Shown piece by piece: positions 43,157 through 49,302 of a stretch of 49,302 nt of DNA (position 1 is the stretch's first letter; every line of letters begins with the position of its first letter). A model generated the notes under the pieces. The model did not search any database, was not told the DNA's origin, and worked only from the letters and a program-made list of their open reading frames with translations. The stretch comes from Candidatus Altarchaeum sp. (GTDB lineage Archaea > Altiarchaeota > Altiarchaeia > Altiarchaeales > Altiarchaeaceae): the NCBI GenBank assembly GCA_018260615.1, contig JAGWDQ010000081.1, positions 1 through 49,302 on the forward strand, in the 5' to 3' direction. The position numbers and the translations under genes are program-made.

Positions 43157-43780
43157 ATGCCCGACAAAATTATAGTGTCCGGAACAGAGGCCATTAATAT
43201 GGTTGCCGGCTTTGCGCATGAAGTATTAGGTAAAGGGGCAGGTTTTATTCCGGAAACATCAGATTATGATGAGCATTCTAATTTATGGATTATTCAGGGA
43301 GAAATTAGATATATGGGCGATTATGCTTACCTGTTAAGTCATTTTTTAGAAGTTATGAATAAGCCATCGCAAGAATTTATTGAGGTATTTAATAATTTTA
43401 ATTTGACAAAAAAAGTTATTGAATCGTTGAAAGATTTTAAATTTCGTTTTTATGTAAGTCCTGACGGAAAAAAATTACTTGTTATTATTCATGAAGCACT
43501 TTTTCTAATATTACCGCCAAAGCTGAAGAACATGCACCGTTATATGATTGGAGAAGAAGATGCAGACGCAAAATATATTTGTAAAAAAGCAAAAGAACTT
43601 TTGTCAACGGGAACAACTTTTAGATATTTGGATTTCTTACCAACTATTGCAATATATAATAGGGACAGGTGGATGGTACTTGCTATTGTTTCATACTACT
43701 CCGGATTTGATGTGATTCCAAAGGTGTATTATTTTGAGTATTTAAGAGATGGAACATTTGTATCTTTCAAAGGATTTTAA
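43157..43780 (+). CDS. Unknown partner of PIN protein, pair B
   Basis: A 207-residue paralogue of the 41379-41999 protein, sharing GAGFIPETSDYD, NLWIIQGEIR, FRFYVSPDGK, ICKKAKELLSTGTTFRYLDFLP, WMVLAIVSYYSGFDVIPKVYYFEY and TFVSFKGF. It lies 18 nt behind rpl44e and 16 nt before the PIN gene. No family is recognised and no active site can be named; predicted soluble and alpha/beta. Confidence 0.65.
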   Translation: MPDKIIVSGTEAINMVAGFAHEVLGKGAGFIPETSDYDEHSNLWIIQGEIRYMGDYAYLLSHFLEVMNKPSQEFIEVFNNFNLTKKVIESLKDFKFRFYVSPDGKKLLVIIHEALFLILPPKLKNMHRYMIGEEDADAKYICKKAKELLSTGTTFRYLDFLPTIAIYNRDRWMVLAIVSYYSGFDVIPKVYYFEYLRDGTFVSFKGF

Positions 43781-43796
43781 CAAGAGTACGTAAAAA

Positions 43797-44405
43797 ATGA
43801 AAATAATTTTAGATACGGAACCTTTAATAATGTTGCTTTTATTTAGGGAGTATGTTGTATCCGAAGAAAAACAAAAACAGGATAAAATCAAAAAATTTTT
43901 AGAACAACAATTACATGGAGATATAAAAGATCAGGAAGAGTATTTTAAATTTTTTGAAAGAGAGTTAAAAAACAGGAATATCCTTGTTACTTCTTATGTT
44001 TTGGCAGAAGTTACTGATATGATTGAGAACCACTATTTTAAAGGAAAAGATTACTGTGAATTAATGGAAGCATCTGCGGATTTTTTTAAAAAGCTTTATG
44101 AAGAGTATATGGAAAAAGACACAATAATAGATATGATGATAGAAAAGAAGGATAAACATGTGGAAGCAGGAAAAGAATCAAAATATTTCATAGAATTCGG
44201 ATTTGCAAATATATCTATTTATTTAGCCCTGACAAAAGAAATAGAAAAAAATAAAAAGAACAAATATAATATCAATGTTTTTCTACTTTCGGAAGATAAA
44301 TATCTCAAGAATTTCTGCACTTATGTGGAAAAATTCAATAATGTAATGACTTTTAATGAATTTGTTTACCAAATGAAACTTAGATCTGAGCTATATATAA
44401 AATGA
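43797..44405 (+). CDS. PIN-domain-like protein, pair B, one acid replaced
   Basis: A 202-residue paralogue of the pair A PIN protein. Asp6 (ILDTEPLI), Glu71 (VLAEVTD) and the terminal acids (LLSEDKYL) remain, but the third position is Asn138 (GFANISIY) where pair A has Asp. A PIN nuclease with a missing acid would be weak or inactive, so this copy may be only a binder, or its partner may supply the function. The ORF is otherwise intact and overlaps the DUF366 gene by 4 nt. Confidence 0.65.
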   Translation: MKIILDTEPLIMLLLFREYVVSEEKQKQDKIKKFLEQQLHGDIKDQEEYFKFFERELKNRNILVTSYVLAEVTDMIENHYFKGKDYCELMEASADFFKKLYEEYMEKDTIIDMMIEKKDKHVEAGKESKYFIEFGFANISIYLALTKEIEKNKKNKYNINVFLLSEDKYLKNFCTYVEKFNNVMTFNEFVYQMKLRSELYIK

Positions 44406-44980
44406 AAAGTCATAAAATTTCCGGTGATTATGACGGAAGCCAGATAAAACCATTTTGGGCAAGGGAAAAATTTGGTGTTTCCGAGGACAATATTGTTGTA
44501 ATGGTTGGAAGTATGGATGTGAAGTTTGAAAATATGGTTGATATGGATGATTTGAGAGACCAAAAAGCAATCAGAACTGATAAAGCAATTCATTTCTTAA
44601 TTGAACATTATGACGGCAAAGATATACGACTGGCGTATTACAGGCAGAGGATTTTCTGTATCGTTGTTGAAGAAATTTTAAGAAAATACAACATAAATGC
44701 AGAAAGGAAGGGAAGTGATCTGTATGTTGAAGGAAAGAAGTTGAGCGTAAGCATAGCAACAACAGGCAAAACACAAAAGATTCATTTCGGAATAAATTTA
44801 ACTACAAAGGGAACGCCAAGTGATGTGAAAACAATTGCACTTGAAAATTTTGAATGTTTCAAAGATGATAAAAATATTAATAATGTAAACATCAATAAAT
44901 TTATTGATGATGTTTTAAATCGCTATATTTTTGATGTTGAAAAGATTGAAAAGGATATAATGAAGACAAAAATTTTTTAA
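44402..44980 (+). CDS. DUF366-family protein
   Basis: A 192-residue DUF366-like protein, recognised by the start ISGDYDGSQIKPFWAREKFGV and by IVVMVGSMDVKFENMVDMDDL, HFLIEHYDG and the LSVSIAT beta stretch. DUF366 occurs in archaea and some bacteria, with no established role. It is translated from an ATGA overlap with PIN B and closes the rpl44e-partner-PIN-DUF366 transcription unit. The next 430 nt are non-coding. Confidence 0.75.
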   Translation: MKSHKISGDYDGSQIKPFWAREKFGVSEDNIVVMVGSMDVKFENMVDMDDLRDQKAIRTDKAIHFLIEHYDGKDIRLAYYRQRIFCIVVEEILRKYNINAERKGSDLYVEGKKLSVSIATTGKTQKIHFGINLTTKGTPSDVKTIALENFECFKDDKNINNVNINKFIDDVLNRYIFDVEKIEKDIMKTKIF

Positions 44981-45412
44981 TAATCCGAAGTTTTCCGCCA
45001 ATATAAAAGTTCGGTCGTGGTTTTATAGTTAACGCTTTCTAAATTTAAATATATTTATTAACAAATCATAATTATTAACAAAAATAACAGAAATAAAATT
45101 TCATTCAAAGGTTAGATATACTAATCCGCAAGTAAAATTTGGAAATTTTCTGTTAGAATGTTTTTAAACTCATCGTAATATTTGTCTAAATTATCTAAAA
45201 AGTTACAAAAAACAGATGTGGGTTAGTATATACGAATATTGCAAATATAACTCCATATCGGGATGATATGCACAATGCGGATATATCTTCAGATTGGAGG
45301 GATATACGCAGTACTGCGTATATAACGAGTTATATGAAATTGCCCACATTTCAAGAGAAAAATAACATACAGCTGGGCGTCTTAATCAAAAGTAAAAACA
45401 GAAGGTGATAAA
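44981..45412. other. Non-coding region with structured inverted repeats
   Basis: Two structures are visible: an imperfect 14-bp inverted repeat TATACTAATCCGCA (45117-45130) / TGTGGGTTAGTATA (45217-45230) spanning 114 nt, and the cloverleaf-like element described at 45245-45335. A 46-codon ORF at 45268-45408 ends just before the following gene but runs across the cloverleaf and shows no family. The last 10 nt carry a GGTGAT ribosome-binding site 4 nt from the next ATG. Confidence 0.6.
45245..45335. repeat. Cloverleaf-like inverted-repeat element
   Basis: The outer arm ATATAACTC (45245-45253) pairs with GAGTTATAT (45327-45335). Inside, CATATC (45254-45259) pairs with GATATG (45265-45270), and a perfect 22-bp palindrome ATATACGCAGTACTGCGTATAT occupies 45302-45323. 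The two inner arms plus the outer stem would give a branched fold in RNA or extruded DNA. Function is unknown. Confidence 0.6.
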
Positions 45413-46405
45413 ATGGGAATATTTGATAAGTTGTTTGGAAAGAAGAAAACAGAGAAAGTAGAATCAGAGACACGACCAGAAGTAAAACAAGTTAATGAGC
45501 GCGGAACAGATCACGATGAGGCAAGAAAACAATTCCTGCAAGATGCAAAGTCACGTGATTTAAGAGCATTTCGCGTTTGGGGTCCTGACCAAAAAATTGA
45601 AATCTCTGGTGATTGGATGACACTGTTTTGGAGTCAGCGTCCTATAGAAGTATATGCACACCCTGATAGGGTAATTGCATTTCTTAACCAAAATATGCTT
45701 CCATATCTTTGGCCAGATGATATGAAGTATAAAGATTCTGTGAACTCAGAGGAAAAACCACAAAATTGTCTTCGCCTTCAATGGATAGTATCCTATTTAC
45801 ATCATCCAGATTCGGAAGTAATCATTAAAACGCTCCAGACCAAAATACCCACTGATATTTTGGAAACTGTTGGTATGACAGATGCACTTGGCGATTTACT
45901 TATACACTCAGATACGAAAGTGCGTAATGAAGCAGCAAAAGTTGCTTGGAGATGTAGTGATGCGTTATTTGAGGGTTTATTCAAGATATTAAGTTCGCAG
46001 GGAATGATGCCATCAGGAATCAGTCCGAGGGAAGGAAAACAAGCTGTTGAAATACTAGGAAATCATTGTCCACCCGAACGAAGACAACTTTTTCAGAAGT
46101 TAGTTCTTGATGCTTTTGGGCCAACTGTTGCGAAAACGAAACAGAAATTGACATCGGAATCAATTAAGGATATCCGAAAAGTATGCGGAAAATGCGGGAT
46201 AACCATGGAAGAGCGTATTCGATGGTGGCATGCACCAAAACCTCAAGGAGTTGTAAGAATTGGTTGTGATGATCGTGAACTGTTTCTTTATTGCAATCAT
46301 TGCCAGAAAAGGATTTGCGGAGGGTGCTCAATTGATCTTGGCATGACCGCAGGGTGCCCATTTTGCATGAAAGAGCTTGTATATATGGATGGAACAAGTC
46401 AGTAG
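45413..46405 (+). CDS. HEAT-repeat and zinc-cluster protein, transferred-looking
   Basis: A 330-residue protein. It begins MGIFDKLFGKKKTEKV, a short amphipathic start common in soluble accessory proteins. The middle (130-250) looks like helical HEAT-type repeats (DALGDLLIHSDTKVRNEAAKVAW). The C-terminal ~70 residues hold CGKCG, CNHCQKRICGGCS and CPFC, a RING/zinc-ribbon-like set. It has a GGTGAT Shine-Dalgarno. Codon use (many CGN arginines) and higher GC differ from most neighbours, which use AGA/AGG, so it was probably acquired. No function is assigned. An attC-like site lies ~135 nt downstream. Confidence 0.7.
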   Translation: MGIFDKLFGKKKTEKVESETRPEVKQVNERGTDHDEARKQFLQDAKSRDLRAFRVWGPDQKIEISGDWMTLFWSQRPIEVYAHPDRVIAFLNQNMLPYLWPDDMKYKDSVNSEEKPQNCLRLQWIVSYLHHPDSEVIIKTLQTKIPTDILETVGMTDALGDLLIHSDTKVRNEAAKVAWRCSDALFEGLFKILSSQGMMPSGISPREGKQAVEILGNHCPPERRQLFQKLVLDAFGPTVAKTKQKLTSESIKDIRKVCGKCGITMEERIRWWHAPKPQGVVRIGCDDRELFLYCNHCQKRICGGCSIDLGMTAGCPFCMKELVYMDGTSQ

Positions 46406-46540
46406 CAAGGATAAGTTTACAATACAAACTTAACTGATTATCTACTCAAATGGGTTCACTCTATGGGGAACACAGCGATTAAATGCGGGCAACTCTGCGG
46501 AAGCCTTCGGGGCTTCCTTGCATCGCCTTCGGCTTGGTCA

Positions 46541-46624
46541 TATAACAAAGGATTTGCGATTCGCTATCGCTCATCCAAATTGCTCCTTATGGTTGCAACT
46601 TCGCAAATCCTCGTTCCGTTAAAC
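46541..46624. other. attC-like recombination site 1
   Basis: TATAAC (46541-46546), GGATTTGCGA (46550-46559), its exact complement TCGCAAATCC (46601-46610) and a 3' core GTTAAAC (46618-46624) that fits the GTTRRRY integrase core. The order R''-L''-loop-L'-R' and 84-bp size match integron attC sites. R'' versus R' agree at five of seven positions. Flanking GC-rich hairpin GGAAGCCTTCGGGGCTTCC lies just upstream. Confidence 0.5.
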
Positions 46625-46687
46625 TCAATCGTGGGCTTCGGGGCTTAACGAAAGTTTATTAAACTTCAATATATCAATAATTAAATT

Positions 46688-47188
46688 ATGGATGATTTTA
46701 ATATCTGGGGAACACCGAGCAAAAAGAAAAAACAAGATAATATTTTCGGCGGCTATCTTGATTTAGGTTTAGGTCCAAAAAGAGGAAGAACTAAAAATCC
46801 TATAGATATAGGAATTGGTTTTGGTTCAGCAAAAGAAAAACCAGAATATGAAAGAGTTCCTGTAACCGCTGAACAGAAGAAAGCTGTATTATTCAGACAA
46901 AAAGATAAATGTGCATGGCCAAATTGTAGAGTCCATTTTCATAGAGACGGCGTTCCACCACATTTTGATCATATAAAGAGAGTTGATAAAGGTGGAATAA
47001 GTTCTATTAGTAATATTCAAGCATTGTGTCCAAACCACCATCAATTAAAAACCCATAAAGAAAATTTGAAAGAAGTTGAAAAAACAAGAAAGAAAGCAAA
47101 GAAAAAAGATAATGGTGGTTTGTTTGGTGGTGGAACACTTTTTGGACCGCCGCCGAAACGTTCTAAAAATAATTCATTTGGTTTATAA
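46688..47188 (+). CDS. HNH endonuclease-domain protein
   Basis: A 166-residue protein with an HNH nuclease core: CAWPNCRVHFHRDG...HFDHIKRVDKGG...SNIQALCPNHHQLK (residues ~76-118), including the CxxxC/CxxH zinc pair and the catalytic His. Low-complexity Gly/Lys-rich ends (DNIFGGYLDLGLGPKRGR and GGLFGGGTLFGPPPKR) flank it. It sits alone between two attC-like sites in the form of a gene cassette. Substrate is probably DNA. Confidence 0.85.
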   Translation: MDDFNIWGTPSKKKKQDNIFGGYLDLGLGPKRGRTKNPIDIGIGFGSAKEKPEYERVPVTAEQKKAVLFRQKDKCAWPNCRVHFHRDGVPPHFDHIKRVDKGGISSISNIQALCPNHHQLKTHKENLKEVEKTRKKAKKKDNGGLFGGGTLFGPPPKRSKNNSFGL

Positions 47189-47261
47189 TAAAGCCCACTC
47201 ACCCATGACTTCTTCGTCGCTTCGCTCCTTGACCACATTGCATTCTCACTTCGTTCGGGGC

Positions 47262-47347
47262 GTTGAACAGGCTTTTACGGTTCGGTTCTTGCAGAACCTC
47301 ACCCAAATTTCCCTTCGAGAAACTTCGTAAAATGCCATACGTTAGGC
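47262..47347. other. attC-like recombination site 2
   Basis: GTTGAAC (47262-47268), AGGCTTTTACG (47269-47279), complement CGTAAAATGCC (47326-47336) with one extra unpaired base, and GTTAGGC (47341-47347), which matches the GTTRRRY core exactly. A single unpaired base in one arm is typical of attC. The 723-nt interval between the cores of sites 1 and 2 contains the HNH gene. Confidence 0.55.
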
Positions 47348-47477
47348 GACATATTTTCAAGTCTCTTTTTGAAATAAGGAACGAGTGAAAAATTTTTCAA
47401 ATTTAAATGAGGTGAAATAAGGAGTTTTCTACACTCTGCTACGAAAGCGATTTATTTATAAAAACATTTCAAATAGC

Positions 47478-49302
47478 ATGAATAAGATGAGAACTACTAA
47501 ACAAGTGATAAAGGATATAAAAGAACTGATAAATACAAAAGGCTATATTTATGCTCTTTGTATGATTCTTTTTGAGGACTTTCATATTATTCCTGAAAAG
47601 ATACAGGAGATGGACCATAGATCACGTTTGAGTACAAAAGAAGCCTCTTTATTACTTGGTTTTCTTGTACAAAACAAAATTGATTTTTCTACACCAGATA
47701 CACCACAAGATTTGATTAAACTAAAACAAAAAACTTATGAATTAATGGACGAACTACACAATTCTTTTATGATCTCATTTTTTGAAAAATTATATGAAAG
47801 CATAAAAAAAGAACATAAAATTGAGGACTATAGAAAAGAGCAAAAAGAGTTTTTTGGTAAAGGTGATATGCTAACAGAACCAATTTTTTACTCTGGGACA
47901 GGTGTATATGATTTTCAATATTTGGATTTTCTAGAAAGAAAATATAAGTATGACAAAAAATGGCTATTCAAAAACAAAGGCTTTGATATCGAAAAATCAA
48001 AAAATATTGTTATTCAAATTAAAAACATTCTTCAAAAAAAATCACAAAAGATTCATTTATGTGGATTGAAAGAAAAAATACCCCAAATGATTGAGGACAT
48101 GAAAAAGAAAAATCCAGATGAAAATTGGAAAAAACATGCAAAAGAAATGATTCCAATGATGGATCTTCATCAATATGTTGAGTTATTTTTTGACACTCAA
48201 ACTGATGAGAAAGCATTAAGTATGGACGAAATTAGAGAAGAGGGCTGGAAATCATTTTACAATGGATTGATTGAATTATTTGTCATTAGAAAATCTGATT
48301 TTAATAGAGATTCTGGTATTGATTCGTTTCTTAAAAACTTCTCTCTTTTCCCTAAAAAAGACATAAATTATCAGTTTCAAAAAATTGGAAATTTTAATTG
48401 GTTTAATGCAAAACCGATTATTCAACTAGATGAAGAAAGATATTTTATCCCTATTAGTTTTTCAGTATTTGAAGCAATTTACGAAAGTCCTTTTTATTGG
48501 ATGTGGATAGAAGATAAATCTTACAGAGATCAACTTGGTGAAAATAGAGGAAAAACAGGAGAAGAAATTTCTTATGAATTTTTATCACAAGTATTCGGCA
48601 AAAGCAGAACCTTTCAGTCTGTAAAGATTACGACAAAAAAAGGAAATAATGATACAGATATTGATATTCTTTGTATCCTTGGTAGTAAGGCATTGTGTGT
48701 TCAAGTGAAATCAAAGAAACTAACTGAACTTTCAAGAACTGGTGACGATGAGCAACTACAAATAGATTTTCAAGGTGCTGTGCAAGATGCTTATAAACAA
48801 GGGCTCATATCTCGTCAAAAAATACTTGATAGAAAGGCGAAATTTTTTGATAAGAGCGGAAACGAAATATACCTTTCCAAAGAAATAGACGAAGTATATA
48901 TTATGGGAATAACAACAGAAAATTATCCATCTCTTACTCATCAATCACATGTAATGCTTGATAAAAAAGATAATGAGCCATTTCCAATATTTTCGACAAT
49001 ATTTGATTTAGAGTTGATGGTACATTATCTAAATGATCCTTATGATTTTTTGTATTACCTTAAACAAAGAACTTCTTTGATGGATTATTTTAAAGCTGAT
49101 GGGGAGATGGTGTTTCTTGGTTATCACCTAGATCAAAAACTTCGGAAAATTCCAAAAAGTGATAGAGTTGCAATTGATACAGATTTTGGACAACTAATTG
49201 ATAGAAATTACTACTCACTAAAAGCAGGACTGGAAGTTTCAGATATGTCTGTGGCGGGCATATTACGGGAAAGTGACAAAATTCACAATCACTTTGCTAC
49301 AA
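47478..49302 (+). CDS. Large PD-(D/E)xK nuclease-like protein (5' part, runs off window)
   Basis: An open frame of 608 codons without a stop at the window edge. The first ~350 residues are helical and unrecognised. Residues ~370-420 hold a nuclease-like core: TGEEISYEFLSQVFGKSRTFQ, TDIDILCILGS and ALCVQVKSKK, i.e. the D...QxK arrangement of NERD/PD-(D/E)xK domains. A further domain follows (YIMGITTENYPSL...). Such long nuclease proteins are common in defence islands. It starts at MNKMRTTKQ; an attC-like site lies ~130 nt upstream. Its full length is unknown. Confidence 0.7.
   Translation, partial: MNKMRTTKQVIKDIKELINTKGYIYALCMILFEDFHIIPEKIQEMDHRSRLSTKEASLLLGFLVQNKIDFSTPDTPQDLIKLKQKTYELMDELHNSFMISFFEKLYESIKKEHKIEDYRKEQKEFFGKGDMLTEPIFYSGTGVYDFQYLDFLERKYKYDKKWLFKNKGFDIEKSKNIVIQIKNILQKKSQKIHLCGLKEKIPQMIEDMKKKNPDENWKKHAKEMIPMMDLHQYVELFFDTQTDEKALSMDEIREEGWKSFYNGLIELFVIRKSDFNRDSGIDSFLKNFSLFPKKDINYQFQKIGNFNWFNAKPIIQLDEERYFIPISFSVFEAIYESPFYWMWIEDKSYRDQLGENRGKTGEEISYEFLSQVFGKSRTFQSVKITTKKGNNDTDIDILCILGSKALCVQVKSKKLTELSRTGDDEQLQIDFQGAVQDAYKQGLISRQKILDRKAKFFDKSGNEIYLSKEIDEVYIMGITTENYPSLTHQSHVMLDKKDNEPFPIFSTIFDLELMVHYLNDPYDFLYYLKQRTSLMDYFKADGEMVFLGYHLDQKLRKIPKSDRVAIDTDFGQLIDRNYYSLKAGLEVSDMSVAGILRESDKIHNHFAT

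Noticed and set aside
46463..46648. 61-aa ORF on the plus strand
   Set aside because: It overlaps the attC-like site and GC-rich hairpins; sequence is that of a translated palindrome.

Overview
This is a low-GC (roughly one third G+C by eye) archaeal chromosome segment. The archaeal assignment rests on informational genes: primase large subunit PriL, ribosomal protein L44e, a Dph6-type diphthine-ammonia ligase, an intein-containing RtcB, stand-alone NFACT-R, AMMECR1, DUF366 and DUF5678-type proteins. Many genes start with AAAATG right after an AT-rich leader, as expected for leaderless archaeal messages. A few have a GGTGAT or GGAGGTGAT Shine-Dalgarno. Bacterial-type GyrA, PurH and DprA are also present, so a euryarchaeal or Altiarchaeota-like lineage is plausible, but the sequence does not settle the lineage.

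Layout. 0-4.2 kb: PLP aminotransferase, a type II restriction-modification pair with a zinc-ribbon nuclease, and a coiled-coil PD-(D/E)xK nuclease. 4.3-9.5 kb: small proteins, larB, a MNT nucleotidyltransferase, priL, a CBS protein and a thiolase. 9.7-17.6 kb: gyrA, then an eroded accessory stretch. It holds an orphan HicB, two ATPase paralogues that share a perfectly identical 304-nt tract, an ATPase fragment, three fragments of dockerin gene tails, duplicated small ORFs and two small mobile-element-like inverted repeats. 17.9-19.1 kb: thrC. 19.3-27.0 kb: a long same-strand block with zinc ribbon, AMMECR1 and two copies of a PIN / RecF-OLD-type ATPase / TOPRIM module, one with a broken PIN gene. 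The two copies flank dprA and a ComF-like phosphoribosyltransferase. 27.0-27.65 kb: a non-coding iterated-repeat region. 27.65-34.9 kb: rtcB with intein, duplicated DUF5678/retropepsin-like pairs, a pyrC 5' fragment, a dockerin-tailed beta-helix surface protein, and pyrC. 35.0-38.2 kb: a second restriction-modification pair directly behind pyrB. 38.3-40.8 kb: NFACT-R and purH. 40.8-45.0 kb: two copies of a PIN RNase plus an unrecognised partner around dph6/rpl44e, the second copy sitting in an apparent rpl44e operon with a DUF366 gene. 45.0-49.3 kb: transferred-looking cargo with different codon use, including an HNH gene bracketed by two attC-like sites and a large PD-(D/E)xK nuclease running off the window.

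Themes. Housekeeping genes (pyrimidine, purine, threonine, replication, translation) are interleaved with defence or conflict genes: two R-M pairs, nucleases, PIN proteins and ATPase/TOPRIM modules. There are many signs of local duplication and gene erosion. The strongest candidates for undescribed systems are the duplicated PIN-ATPase-TOPRIM module around dprA/PRTase and the duplicated PIN-partner pair around rpl44e. All functions are read from motifs and context; no database search was possible.
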